Notes: a model not told the origin generated them from the letters alone. A stretch of DNA of 64,000 nucleotides from an uncultured Bacteroidaceae bacterium (GCA_944321635.1 CALULY010000012.1:1-64000); one strand, 5' to 3'. Positions 1-10,886 are shown, counted from the stretch's first letter. A program made the numbers and translations.

Positions 1-1302
1 AATGCGGGCGATCTGCTCTACTGGGGCAACAACGCTTGGAACGTCCTGCCCGCAGGACTTGAGGGACAGGTGCTGACCTTCCAGAGCGGAGGGCTGACGT
101 GGTCCAACCCCACAGTGTTTGACGAACAGGAGACCTACAAGCCGGGTGACACGTTCGTCAACAGCAGCGGAGTGACCGAAGGCATCGTCTTGTCCATCGA
201 CCCGATGACACGCACCGGACTGCTGCTGGCACTCAATGACGTGACAGCCAACTGGAGCAACGTCGACGACATAATAGGCGCCTCCGATGCCGCAGACGGA
301 TTGGCAAATACGAGAATTGTCAAGGCACAATCCAATTGGAGAAACGATTATCCGGCATTCAGCATATTGTCCGACATCGGCGACCAGTGGTATATTCCAT
401 CTTTTGAAGAGATGAAAAGCATAATCTCCGAAATCGATAGCATGAACGACAAACTGTTATCGGCAGGCGGCAATGCAATTTCCGATGCTTGTTATGCGAC
501 ATCAACCGAAAGGACATCTACCGAAGTTTACGGAGTGGCAACCACCAGTTTAACACTGGAGGGAGAGCGACTGATTTCTGGAGGAGAAAGCGACGCAGTC
601 ATCGACAGCATCATCCCTGGCGCAGAAGGCGAAGACGACACGGTAATATTCCATTATGAATTGCAAAAGGGCGACACCCTGTATGTGGACAAAGACACAA
701 CTGTCTGTTTCCGCCCCTTGAGGGTCATGTCATGGGCTGAACTAAACAGCAAACCCGTCGAAGGCAAAACCTATCGTCCTGGAGACATCTATTATGCCTC
801 AGATGGTCAGACACCGCTGGGAGTGGTCTATGAAACCTCCAACAGCGGGCACAACGGTAAAATGATGTCCCTGAAAGAGACCACGGCAATATGGTGTACA
901 CTGGATGAAGACGAGATGACACGCATCGGCATGGACAGTGACAATGGAGCCGACAACATGAGCATAATGGCTGCCAGCGATGGTTATTCGGCAGAGAACT
1001 ATCCACTCATCACCGAGTGCTCACAAGATATGCCGTGGTACATGCCATCCTACAATGAAATGCGAGATATCATAGAACAGTACGGCATCATACAACAAGC
1101 TTTGTCTTCACTTGGCGACAAGGCGACACCACTGTCGGACGAAACGACTTACGCCACATCCAATGAAGTGGAAGCTTCCGCCACTGAAGTCATAGGCGTA
1201 CAACTGAAGAAGTCTGACGACGTGCCAGGCACATACGACACAATAACCACGGCACTTGCAAAATCATCAGAAATGACAACGAGGGCTATAAGAGAATTTT
1301 AG
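1..1302 (+). CDS. 3' part of a modular surface/secreted protein (5' truncated)
   Basis: The reading frame is open from base 1, so the start lies outside the window and 433 codons are visible. Two copies of a module of roughly 170-230 residues follow one another. Each opens with a Y-[KR]-P-G-D motif and a G-[IV]-V strand, and later has W-Y-[IM]-P-S-[FY]-x-E-M, which recalls the W-x-x-P-S/T core of DUF1566/Lcl-type domains. The first visible residues (GDLLYWGNNAW, then EGQVLTF) look like a linker repeat common in Bacteroidetes surface proteins. I see no T9SS sorting domain at the C terminus, which ends TTRAIREF. The giant protein gene follows after 25 bp, so both probably share a transcript. 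Function is unknown; export is inferred from the context. Confidence 0.75.
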   Translation, partial: NAGDLLYWGNNAWNVLPAGLEGQVLTFQSGGLTWSNPTVFDEQETYKPGDTFVNSSGVTEGIVLSIDPMTRTGLLLALNDVTANWSNVDDIIGASDAADGLANTRIVKAQSNWRNDYPAFSILSDIGDQWYIPSFEEMKSIISEIDSMNDKLLSAGGNAISDACYATSTERTSTEVYGVATTSLTLEGERLISGGESDAVIDSIIPGAEGEDDTVIFHYELQKGDTLYVDKDTTVCFRPLRVMSWAELNSKPVEGKTYRPGDIYYASDGQTPLGVVYETSNSGHNGKMMSLKETTAIWCTLDEDEMTRIGMDSDNGADNMSIMAASDGYSAENYPLITECSQDMPWYMPSYNEMRDIIEQYGIIQQALSSLGDKATPLSDETTYATSNEVEASATEVIGVQLKKSDDVPGTYDTITTALAKSSEMTTRAIREF

Positions 1303-1327
1303 GATAGTAACATAAAACTTGTATATC

Positions 1328-4300
1328 ATGAACCATAAAACAGAACCAACCACAAGCGGGAGGCAGGCACGACGGCAAACGCAGCTGTGGCAGCGGCTCA
1401 TGCTGACAGCGGCCATGCTTCTGGTCTTCACGCTTGGAGCAAATGCCAGAGCCAACTGGGAGAACACCGACCACTTCTTCAAGGCCTATTTCGACAACAA
1501 CAATGGCTACTTCACAATCGAGATCCTGCAAGGCGACAACGAATTCGGGCCTGCCAATGAAAATGGATACATAGAAGACGCGACATTGAAGTATGGGAAC
1601 CGTTCACTCGTCAAGATCACCGCAAACGATGTCAATGACGACCTGACGACAACGATACTGAACAATAGCGACGGAAACATCACAATAAGTAAAGAATGGC
1701 GCAATGGCAGATACTACTACATCGTCATAACATGGACACCGAACTTTGTCCCGACCGCCGAGAACATGACATTGACCGGCACATGGGATGTCAACGGAGT
1801 ATACGAAACCGACCCCATCAACGGCGAGAAAAGATGTGAGCCAAAAGCAGCGCCAAGCATAACATTCTCTGAAGCCACTGTCAACAGCGCGACCAACACG
1901 ACAACAGTCACGTTTTCAGCAGGAGACCACTCAGGTATGTTCCAGAATGGGAAATATCAATTGTACCGCGGCAATAATGTGGCTGCAGAAATCCAAGCAA
2001 ACAAAATATCCCAAACCGGGACATTCACGCTCAACGAAATCATAGAATCGCCATCGACATACCAAATCAGATTTGAATGGCAAAATGCTCAAAAGGCTAC
2101 ATGGAAATCTGAATCAAGCAACTTCACTATCAACGCTTATACCAAACCGAGAGGCTTGCAGTTGTCCTATGACGACATCGACCGCGTTGTCAATGTGACA
2201 TGGAACATGACGGCGGTTGCCGGTTCAGACGTATTCCAATACCCATATCGCGTTGAACGCTACTCACAGAACACAGGCAAATGGGAGGTGCTGACAAACA
2301 CGCTGCCCTACGACCAGTCGCAGAACACGATTACCTACGAGGACGACTATTTCAAGAATGCTACTGTCACAGACAACTTCACCTACCGCGTCAGGAGGGA
2401 GGATCCCTACGTGGGAGAGGCAAATGCCTGGAATGAGAATGTCTCAACTTCAGCTGAGATCTCGGTGACAACCGAGCACCGTGACATCATCACAGAATCA
2501 GTCAAAGCCTACTACTCCGCTGATGTTGCCGACGGTCGCGGCGGCGCGGTCATCGAGTGGGAATACAACGACAACGAGCTGTGGTCCACGGGCAGTAAAT
2601 TCGTCATCAGCCGCTACAACCTGACGTCCAACTCACGCGACGACATCGAGTTGCAAGAGGAAGACTTACTGCTCAGCCGCTATGAGGACGAATTCATCAA
2701 CCCATGCAACAAATACTACTACACCGTGCGTGTCGTGCCGGGCGGCAGCTATGCCGTGCAGAATGCCGTGGCGACCGACTACATCATCCTGAGCGAGGTG
2801 GCCGACATGGTGTCGCTCGAGGCTTCCAAGGGCTACTACCGCGACTACGTGGAGCTGCGCTGGGAGGCGGACTTCACCGACGGCTTCTTTGACAGCTTCA
2901 CCGTCGAGCGCAAGGTGCACGGCGAGAGCGACGACAAATACACGAGCCTCGAAGTAGTCCCGACTGTCGAGAGCGCGACAGAATTTGTCTGGAAAGACGA
3001 AACGTGCGTGCCGGGCATCATCTATGACTACCGCGTCTACGGAGTGCTGGCGTGTGCCGACGAGCGCATCACCTCGGCAAACAAACCTGTGTCGGTGGGT
3101 TACGTCTCACCCAAGGGCGACATCTACGGACGTGTGACATTCGAGAGCGGGCAAGGCGTTGGCGACGTGATGCTGCGCCTGACCAGCAACACCAACATCG
3201 GCGGCACGAGCCGCAAGTTTGGCGGCACGGATGCCGACTACATCGAGACCGACGACAACCTCACGCAGACGGGCGCGGCCTACACCATGCAGGCATCGGT
3301 AGCCCCGTCGGCCGGCGGCGCGTCGGGCGTGCTGATGAAGAAAGGCGGCTACGAACTCGGACTGAACGGCGGCAAGCCCTACTTCAAGGCAGGGACAAAG
3401 ACCATCAGCTCGGAGGTCGAGCTTGAGGCGGGCAAGTTTGCTACCGTCGCAGCAGTCTACCGCGACAACGGGGGCAACGACTCCATATTTATATATGTGG
3501 CGACCGACACCGTCACCATGACAAAGGCTGCAACGACAGCGCAGCAGGCGCAAGAGGGCAAGCTCGTCATCGGCCAGGGCTTCGCGGGCAACATCGACGA
3601 GGTGCGTGTCTATGACAAGGCTCTCGACAGGGAGACTTTCGAGGAAGACTACAACCGCTACCTCGTGGGCAATGAGGACGGGCTGATCCTCTACTACGGC
3701 TTCGGCGAGCCGGTTGAGAATGAGGTCTACGACGCATCCTACGTCGCGACACGCCACAACGAGAACCACGGCCAGGTCTACGGCAACGTGACCGAGGACG
3801 CGGTGGTCGTGCCGTCGGCAACGGCGTACGCCTACCTCGAACCCCTCTCCTACTGCGGAAAGACAGACGTGAGCGGCAACTACCGCATCGCGGGCATACC
3901 GTACGAGGGCGACGGGACGCAGTACACGCTCACCCCGTACCTCGGTGTCCATCAATTTGCGCCGACCAACAAGACGATTGTCATCGGACAGGCGACACCA
4001 TCGTTCAACATCGACTTCACCGACATGTCGTCGTTTGACGTGCAAGGTTACGTCTACTACGAGAACAGCACCGTGCCGGTCAAGGACGTGATGTTCTACG
4101 TTGACGGGCAGCCGGCAGCGAAGTCCAACGGCGAGATGATACAGACCGACGAGACGGGCGAGTTCACCATCAGCGTGCCTGTCGGCACTCACGAGGTGAG
4201 GGCATCAAAGGCCAACCACGTGTTTGTCAACGACGGCAAGCTGGTCAACAGCTTTGGCGCGGACCTGAACTACCAGGACGACATGGCCAACGTGAGGTTC

Positions 4301-7300
4301 TGGGACAAGACGACCGTCAAGGTCATCGGCAAGGTCAACGGCGGCAGCGTGCAGGAGGCACGCCCGACGGGTCTCTCACTGACGGAAAACAACCTCGGCG
4401 ATGAGGTCTACATCGAGATGGAGCTCAAGGACTACCCGTCCGAGGCTTACGACGTATGCTCAAGCGCGGAGGACTCGGTGCTGACGGAAAATCATTACTA
4501 TGACGGCTACGACAACACCGTGACCTACAAGAGGGGCTCGGTGAGGATAGACATGAACAAGGAGACGGGCGAGTATGTCGCACACCTCTATCCCGAGGCA
4601 TGGAGCATCACAAGCATCTTCGCCACGGGCTATGGCAACCTCGTGCAGGATGTAGCGGAGGAACTGGATCTGTCGAGCAGTTTCACTGAGAACTATTCGA
4701 AGTGCGACACGATACCGACCGACTCGGTGATGTACAACGACACTTTCTGCTACCGCGTCGATGTCAACCCGGTGTTCGAGTGCTATGAAGTGACAGACTC
4801 TGCCGGGACAACAAGGAAAGCATTCTTAGGAACACTGAGCGAGAGGCAGTCATTCTACACCGAGAAGGGCAACGAATCGGTGACAGTCACCTACTGGGAT
4901 GAGGAGAGCGACACCTACACCTTCGGTGCGCCCGTCTACAGGCAGGGCGGATGGTACTACTTCATGACCGAGGCCTACTACCCGTTCTACTACAACAATG
5001 ACCAGGAGAACGGCAAGCTCGACAAGGTGCCTGTGACAGACGGGACGATGAACTACACCAACACCTTCAAGAGCGAGAACGGAAGCATCGCACTCAACGA
5101 GGAGGGCAAGGGTGTCTACTGGTTCCAGGCCGACAACGTGGACGTGAGCGGTGCTAACGGCGGTAAACGCAACCTGCAAGTGAGCGTTGGCGTAGGCAGC
5201 CTCGGTGCGGGCGAGAGCCAGACAATCGAGGGATTCCTGCTAGGTGCGAAGTCGCAAGGCACGGACTTTGTGACGCAAGGGCCTAACAACCTGCTCTATG
5301 TGCTGCGCGACCCACCGGGATCAAACAGTTACTCTTACCTGGAATCAGGGACGACTTTCACATACGAGAGGAGCGACATCCAGAACGGTTGGTATCAAGA
5401 GGGCAATGAACTTGCCGAAACCCTTTTTGGACAAAAGATTGAGACAAGCATAGGCTTAGGATTCGAAACGTCAACTGAAGTAGAGAGTGAAAACACTATC
5501 GGTGTCGTTGTCGAGCACCACGAAGAAGGGCATGACAATGTGACAACTGTGGATGAAATCACGACTACGCAAAGGGTATCCACAAGCGATGATCCGCTCT
5601 ATGTAGGAGCAAACGGTGACGTGCTGGTAGGCTACTCTACCAATATGATAATCTCACCTGCAGACGAGATAGACATCGTGCACCGCAAGAACCTGCGCAC
5701 ATCTGACGTTGTGATACAAGAGTTCGGTGATTACGCACTACGCCGGGCAGAGGTTCTGAGCATAGGACAGGAGTTTTCAACAATGTTCGCCTATCCACAG
5801 ATACACATCGAGCAAGTCATCATACCACAACTGGAGGAGATGATAAACAGCTACCTGCAATTCGACCTATCACCGACAGAAGCTCAAGCAATGGCCGATG
5901 CCACTGGCGAGACTGTATACGTATCCAAACTGCCGAAAGACGACCCGAGTTTTGGTTTGCCAAACCCAGGTACAATACTCACTGAGGATGGAGACTTCTA
6001 TACTATATACTTCCCATCATCATTGTCAAAGGATAAATACGTAGACCAGATTGACTCTTGCTACAACTCCTTACAGAACTGGGTAAGGGTATTAGCCCAG
6101 AATGAAGAACAAAAGGTGAAAGCATTCAACATTGGCGACAAAGAAAGAGTGCAAAACTATTCATTCCAAGCCGGTTCAAACATAGAGATGTCCTACGAAT
6201 ACAGCCATACGTATTCACGCAGCTATGAATATACATACACTGCAGGGGCAGGGGCAGCAGGACAAATCGGCGCATCGATAAATGGTTTTGGATTACGTTT
6301 CAGCTCTCAGGAGACTGCCGGCGGATACAATGGCTATACAAGAAACGACGGCACGACCACTACCAACAACTATGGGTTCGTCCTCGCGGAAGATGGAGAC
6401 TATGACTATATGACCGTGGATGTCATCAATGTGGCGGAAAAAGAGAATGTCCCGCAAGACGGCTCTTCAGATGAGACACAACAACGACTGACCAAGGCCG
6501 ACATGGTGTTCCGTCTCCGTGGTGGTGCTACTTCCTGTCCTCACGAGGATGTCGAGTACACCAAGTACTTTGAAGCTGGCCAGCACAAGCTCAGCGAGGG
6601 GACTATCGCAATTGAGGCTCCTGTCATCGAAGTCTCACCTGCCGAGGTCTTCAACGTGCCTTCAAACAATCCTGCAACGTTTACTCTGACGATGTACAAC
6701 GAATCGGAGACTCATGCTGAGACTTGGTTTGTCTTGAGGGTTATCGACAGCTCGATACCTGACGGTGCGAAACTTAGCATCGACGGCGTGCCATTGAGCG
6801 ACGGACGCGTGTTCCTCGTGCCTTACGGCGAAGTGCTGACCAAGACACTCGAGGTGGGCATCGGCGCAAACGCCTACGATTATGAGGGTATGCAGCTCGT
6901 GCTCGGCTCGCAGTGCCAGTGCGACCCGACAGGCTTCCAGGAAGTGATTGCCGACACCATCACGTTCTCGGCACACTTCATCCCGACGAGCACCGAGGTG
7001 CACTTCAAGTCGCCGGGTGACAACTGGACACTCAACACCGAATGCGACAGCATAGACGGAGAGTACTATCTGCCATTTACCATCACCGACTATGACATCA
7101 ACTGGAGAGGGTTTGACAGGATAGAGGTGCAGTACAAGCCCGTCTCCGAGCCTCAGCAGTGGAGCGTGCTGCGCACGTTCTACAAGAACGAGGAAGATGT
7201 CACCGACCCCGAGACCGAGGAATGGATCAACCAGAACATCACGATGACGGCCAACTTCTTCGGTGACGAAGACCAGCGATATGACATCCGCGCGGTCAGC

Positions 7301-10300
7301 TACTGCGAGTACGCACCGGGAGCGATGGTGACTTACGAATCGGAGGTACTGAGCGGCATCAAGGACACCAAGCGCCCCGTGCAGTTCGGCAGCCCGCAAC
7401 CGGCTGACGGCATACTTGACGTTGAGGACGAGGTGATGCTGACATTCAGCGAGGACATTGCCGACGGCTATCTGACCGCCAATAACTTTGAGGTCACGGC
7501 CATTAAGAACGGCAGCGCGGGCGACCACTCTGTCTCGATACAGCTTAACGGCACGAGCGACTATGCCCGCACCGAGTTTGACAGAAATCTCAGCGGCAAG
7601 AGCCTGACCGCCGAGATGTGGGTCATGCCGGCGGACATCAACCGCGCCGGGACGTTCTTCGCCCACGGGCAAGGTGACAACGTGCTCGAGCTTGGCATGA
7701 ACGCCGCAAGGCAACTGACCGTCAGGGTCGGCACTGAGACCTATACGTCCAATGCCGTGGAGTTCAAGCAGGACGAGTGGGCTCATGTGACTGTCACCTA
7801 CGACAGCGAGACAAACAATGTCACGGCTTACTTCAACTATGAGACGGTGCTCAACGAGAGCAATGTCCCGACCTACGAAGGCGTGGGCGTGTTCAACTTC
7901 GGCCGCAATGCGGCTGGCGGCAACTACTACGCCGGCAAGATGCACGACTTCCGCCTCTGGGATGCGGCAGTGGCAATCGACGACATCAAGGCCAAGAGCC
8001 TGACAGTGCTCTCAGGACTTGAGCCTTCGCTGATGCTCTACTACCCGATGAACGAGGGTCTGGGCGACGAGCTGACCGACAAGGCGCGCGGCAACACCGC
8101 CATATTCAACGGCACGTGGGCGACACCCGCCGGCTATGCCGTAAGCTTCGGCGGCAACAGCTACCTGCGCATCAACAGCAGCGAAATCCCCGTCAGGGAT
8201 GACCAGAACTTCACACTCGAATTCTGGTTCAAGACCAACGGCAGCAACGCCACCAACCAGGCATTGCTTGCCAACGGTATGGCCGACGGCAGCGACCTGG
8301 CAGATGCTAAGGATCTGTTCTACATCGGATTTGACGAAAGCGGCGAGTTGTTCTTCCGCAACAACAAGCAGACTGTCAACGTCAATGGCGACTACCGCGA
8401 CGGACAGTGGCACCAATTCGCCCTGACTGTTGACCGCAACGCGCTTAACGCACAGATCTACATGGACGGACAGCTCAACAGCTACTTCAAGACCGACAGC
8501 ATCGGAGGTCTGAGCGGGTCATACATCTATGCAGGTGCAGGACATCTGTTGACAGACCAGTCGGCAGCCGGCACGCAGATGAACTTCTTCAACGGTCTGA
8601 TAGACGACATCCGCCTCTGGGATTCGCACATGACACAGACGGAGATAGAGCGCAACCGCAACATACAGATGCGCGGCGACGAACTGGGATTGCTGGCTTA
8701 CTACCCGTTTGAGAAGTACATCACCAACGCGGCCAACGTGCAAGAGCTGGTGTTCTCAGCCGAGGACATGGTGGCACAGAAGACCGAAGCCGAATTGATG
8801 GACGGCGCGGCACAGTCGTCAGACAAAGCCCCGCTCAAGTCAAAAGGCACGGAGGAGAGCATCCTGTATGACTTCGTTGTAAACGAGGACGCATTGATAA
8901 TCACACTGACCGAGCCCGAAGACAGGATCGAGAAGACGATTGTCAACTTTGCAGTGCAGCGCGTGCGCGACATCAACGGCAACGAGATGGACGGCACGAT
9001 CCGCTGGAGCGCATACATCGACCGCAACCAGCTGCGTTGGAGCGAATCTGAGGTAAGGATTGACAAGGCGCAATACGAACCCATGGAGTTCGAGGTTGAC
9101 CTCAACAACGTGGGCGGCAGCGTCAAGACCTACACCATCGAGGGACTTCCCGCTTGGCTTGAGGCTGACCCGAGCAGCGGCACGCTTGACCCGAAGGAGA
9201 CGCAACACATCACGTTCACCATCAACGAGGGGACTAACGTGGGCAACTACGACGAAGTCATCTATGCAGTCGGTGAAAACGGTGTGGCCGAGCCTCTCAA
9301 CCTCATCATCAAGGTCAACGGCCAGCGTCCGGATTGGACTGTGGATCCGTCGGAATACGAGTACAGCATGACGGTCTTCGGCCAAATGAGGTTTGAGGGC
9401 ATCTTCTCGGCAGACGAGGAGGATATGCTGGCAGCATTCGCCGGCGGACAATGTGTCGGTGTCGCCAACAGCACCTACGACCGTGACCAGGACATGTGGT
9501 ATGCATTCCTGACCATCTACGGCAACGAGCGCGAGAGCGACAACCTCGAATTCCGTATGTGGGACGCAAGCACAGGCAAGACCTACGGTGTTGACAAGGC
9601 GAGCCTCGTGCCCTACATCTCATTCGTCAGCGGCAGCATCGTCGGGACGGCGGCAGAGCCTGTCATCTTCGACGGCGAGGAACTGTTCTACCAAGACATC
9701 ACACTCAATGCGGGATGGAACTGGATCTCGTTCAACCTCGCAAGCAGCACCTTGAACGATGTCAATGCAACACTTGCCAACGGCACGTGGAACAGCGGCG
9801 ACCTCATCAAGGACAACGAGGAGACCGGATTTGCAAGCTACTCGGCCAACTCACGCAGCTGGGTAGGCGACGGCATCAGCTTTGACAACACGTCGGCTTA
9901 CCTGCTCTACACGGGCAATGCCCAGACGCTCAGCACATTCGGCTACGAGGTTGACGAGACGGCTACACCCGTCCAAGTGCGCGGCGGCAGATGGAACTAC
10001 ATCGGCTACCTCCCGTCGGTCAACATGACTGTCAAGGAAGCACTCGCGGGCTATGAAGCAAGCGTCAACGACGTTGTGAAGTCGCAGAACCAATTTGCGA
10101 TGTACTCAGGCAAGACATGGATAGGCAACCTCACCTACATGGAACCGGGCAAGGGCTACATGCTCATGCGCAACGGCGAGGGTGACGTGCAGTTCAACTA
10201 CCCATCTGTTGACGGAGCGTTGAGCGACGTGATGAAGAGCCGCGCAGTCAAGAGCGACAGCTACCTCAACACCGCTTACGCCGACAACATGACCATCGTG

Positions 10301-10837
10301 GCTACGGCCGAGGGAGCCGAAAGCGGCGACCGCATCCTTGCCTACGTCAACGGCGAACTGCGCGGAGTGGCCGAGAGCGTCGAGACAACCGACGGTAGCC
10401 TGCTGTTTGTCAACATCGCGGGCGAAGAGGCCGGCATGGTGACATTCGCCCTTGAACGCGACGGCGAGATTGTCGCACGCTCAAGCAACAACATCGGCTA
10501 TGCCGCCAACGAGGTGGAAGGCACTCTGGATGCTCCGTTTGTCATCGACTTCGGCGGTCAAGAGAGGGCGGTGGTCGTCTATCCGACACCATTCGTTACC
10601 GAACTCAACATCGACGTACGCGCCGAGGCAGGCGAGGATGTGGATGTCCGCATCTTCAACAGCGCAGGCCAGGCAGTACACGCCCAACAAGCGACGGCCG
10701 ACGTGACCGGCACGATGCGCTTCGTCTGGGACGGCACGTCAACTGCGGGCAGTGTCTGCGCGGCAGGCATCTACCTCGTGCAAGTGACTGTCGATGGCGA
10801 GGTCGAGACACTCAAAGTTGAGAAAGCTAACAATTAA
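1328..10837 (+). CDS. giant T9SS-exported LamG/Ig-repeat adhesin-like protein (3169 aa)
   Basis: The ATG at 1328 is preferred over the in-frame TTG at 1319, because it gives a basic N terminus and a hydrophobic signal segment ending about residue 40. Rough order of parts: fibronectin-III-like strands (130-590); carboxypeptidase-regulatory-like fold (about 596); LamG/concanavalin-like domain (627-792); second regulatory-like fold (about 904-970); an unusual central region (about 1327-1734) starting near the motif RDPPGSNSYSYLE; Ig-like region; SbsA-type Ig (about 2034); two LamG domains (2068-2240 and 2270-2460); BACON-like domain (about 2568-2650); a module shared with the next gene (about 2670-2785); and a C-terminal T9SS type-A sorting domain (about 3082-3169, with YPTPF and GIYLVQV). 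The protein should be displayed on or released from the cell surface; a glycan- or host-binding role is inferred from LamG only. The central part is less GC-rich than its flanks. Confidence 0.85.
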   Translation: MNHKTEPTTSGRQARRQTQLWQRLMLTAAMLLVFTLGANARANWENTDHFFKAYFDNNNGYFTIEILQGDNEFGPANENGYIEDATLKYGNRSLVKITANDVNDDLTTTILNNSDGNITISKEWRNGRYYYIVITWTPNFVPTAENMTLTGTWDVNGVYETDPINGEKRCEPKAAPSITFSEATVNSATNTTTVTFSAGDHSGMFQNGKYQLYRGNNVAAEIQANKISQTGTFTLNEIIESPSTYQIRFEWQNAQKATWKSESSNFTINAYTKPRGLQLSYDDIDRVVNVTWNMTAVAGSDVFQYPYRVERYSQNTGKWEVLTNTLPYDQSQNTITYEDDYFKNATVTDNFTYRVRREDPYVGEANAWNENVSTSAEISVTTEHRDIITESVKAYYSADVADGRGGAVIEWEYNDNELWSTGSKFVISRYNLTSNSRDDIELQEEDLLLSRYEDEFINPCNKYYYTVRVVPGGSYAVQNAVATDYIILSEVADMVSLEASKGYYRDYVELRWEADFTDGFFDSFTVERKVHGESDDKYTSLEVVPTVESATEFVWKDETCVPGIIYDYRVYGVLACADERITSANKPVSVGYVSPKGDIYGRVTFESGQGVGDVMLRLTSNTNIGGTSRKFGGTDADYIETDDNLTQTGAAYTMQASVAPSAGGASGVLMKKGGYELGLNGGKPYFKAGTKTISSEVELEAGKFATVAAVYRDNGGNDSIFIYVATDTVTMTKAATTAQQAQEGKLVIGQGFAGNIDEVRVYDKALDRETFEEDYNRYLVGNEDGLILYYGFGEPVENEVYDASYVATRHNENHGQVYGNVTEDAVVVPSATAYAYLEPLSYCGKTDVSGNYRIAGIPYEGDGTQYTLTPYLGVHQFAPTNKTIVIGQATPSFNIDFTDMSSFDVQGYVYYENSTVPVKDVMFYVDGQPAAKSNGEMIQTDETGEFTISVPVGTHEVRASKANHVFVNDGKLVNSFGADLNYQDDMANVRFWDKTTVKVIGKVNGGSVQEARPTGLSLTENNLGDEVYIEMELKDYPSEAYDVCSSAEDSVLTENHYYDGYDNTVTYKRGSVRIDMNKETGEYVAHLYPEAWSITSIFATGYGNLVQDVAEELDLSSSFTENYSKCDTIPTDSVMYNDTFCYRVDVNPVFECYEVTDSAGTTRKAFLGTLSERQSFYTEKGNESVTVTYWDEESDTYTFGAPVYRQGGWYYFMTEAYYPFYYNNDQENGKLDKVPVTDGTMNYTNTFKSENGSIALNEEGKGVYWFQADNVDVSGANGGKRNLQVSVGVGSLGAGESQTIEGFLLGAKSQGTDFVTQGPNNLLYVLRDPPGSNSYSYLESGTTFTYERSDIQNGWYQEGNELAETLFGQKIETSIGLGFETSTEVESENTIGVVVEHHEEGHDNVTTVDEITTTQRVSTSDDPLYVGANGDVLVGYSTNMIISPADEIDIVHRKNLRTSDVVIQEFGDYALRRAEVLSIGQEFSTMFAYPQIHIEQVIIPQLEEMINSYLQFDLSPTEAQAMADATGETVYVSKLPKDDPSFGLPNPGTILTEDGDFYTIYFPSSLSKDKYVDQIDSCYNSLQNWVRVLAQNEEQKVKAFNIGDKERVQNYSFQAGSNIEMSYEYSHTYSRSYEYTYTAGAGAAGQIGASINGFGLRFSSQETAGGYNGYTRNDGTTTTNNYGFVLAEDGDYDYMTVDVINVAEKENVPQDGSSDETQQRLTKADMVFRLRGGATSCPHEDVEYTKYFEAGQHKLSEGTIAIEAPVIEVSPAEVFNVPSNNPATFTLTMYNESETHAETWFVLRVIDSSIPDGAKLSIDGVPLSDGRVFLVPYGEVLTKTLEVGIGANAYDYEGMQLVLGSQCQCDPTGFQEVIADTITFSAHFIPTSTEVHFKSPGDNWTLNTECDSIDGEYYLPFTITDYDINWRGFDRIEVQYKPVSEPQQWSVLRTFYKNEEDVTDPETEEWINQNITMTANFFGDEDQRYDIRAVSYCEYAPGAMVTYESEVLSGIKDTKRPVQFGSPQPADGILDVEDEVMLTFSEDIADGYLTANNFEVTAIKNGSAGDHSVSIQLNGTSDYARTEFDRNLSGKSLTAEMWVMPADINRAGTFFAHGQGDNVLELGMNAARQLTVRVGTETYTSNAVEFKQDEWAHVTVTYDSETNNVTAYFNYETVLNESNVPTYEGVGVFNFGRNAAGGNYYAGKMHDFRLWDAAVAIDDIKAKSLTVLSGLEPSLMLYYPMNEGLGDELTDKARGNTAIFNGTWATPAGYAVSFGGNSYLRINSSEIPVRDDQNFTLEFWFKTNGSNATNQALLANGMADGSDLADAKDLFYIGFDESGELFFRNNKQTVNVNGDYRDGQWHQFALTVDRNALNAQIYMDGQLNSYFKTDSIGGLSGSYIYAGAGHLLTDQSAAGTQMNFFNGLIDDIRLWDSHMTQTEIERNRNIQMRGDELGLLAYYPFEKYITNAANVQELVFSAEDMVAQKTEAELMDGAAQSSDKAPLKSKGTEESILYDFVVNEDALIITLTEPEDRIEKTIVNFAVQRVRDINGNEMDGTIRWSAYIDRNQLRWSESEVRIDKAQYEPMEFEVDLNNVGGSVKTYTIEGLPAWLEADPSSGTLDPKETQHITFTINEGTNVGNYDEVIYAVGENGVAEPLNLIIKVNGQRPDWTVDPSEYEYSMTVFGQMRFEGIFSADEEDMLAAFAGGQCVGVANSTYDRDQDMWYAFLTIYGNERESDNLEFRMWDASTGKTYGVDKASLVPYISFVSGSIVGTAAEPVIFDGEELFYQDITLNAGWNWISFNLASSTLNDVNATLANGTWNSGDLIKDNEETGFASYSANSRSWVGDGISFDNTSAYLLYTGNAQTLSTFGYEVDETATPVQVRGGRWNYIGYLPSVNMTVKEALAGYEASVNDVVKSQNQFAMYSGKTWIGNLTYMEPGKGYMLMRNGEGDVQFNYPSVDGALSDVMKSRAVKSDSYLNTAYADNMTIVATAEGAESGDRILAYVNGELRGVAESVETTDGSLLFVNIAGEEAGMVTFALERDGEIVARSSNNIGYAANEVEGTLDAPFVIDFGGQERAVVVYPTPFVTELNIDVRAEAGEDVDVRIFNSAGQAVHAQQATADVTGTMRFVWDGTSTAGSVCAAGIYLVQVTVDGEVETLKVEKANN

Positions 10838-10845
10838 CACAATCC

Positions 10846-10871
10846 GGGTCATGCGCCACGGCGCATGACCC
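10846..10871 (+). repeat. perfect inverted repeat between giant gene and lipoprotein gene
   Basis: Arms GGGTCATGCGC and GCGCATGACCC pair exactly around a 4-nt loop, 8 bp after the giant gene's stop codon. No T-run follows on the plus strand, so it is a poor intrinsic terminator. It may be a processing or stability hairpin that partly uncouples the lipoprotein and OmpA genes from the 9.5-kb upstream gene. Confidence 0.7.
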
Positions 10872-10886
10872 TAAAATAAACGACAA

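Noticed and set aside
3107-4192. 361-codon minus-strand open frame
   Set aside because: Lies wholly inside the giant gene; Arg/Val/Leu/His-rich composition of an antisense shadow in GC-rich DNA, no domain.
6662-7945. 427-codon minus-strand open frame
   Set aside because: Antisense shadow of the giant gene; no signal peptide or recognisable motif.
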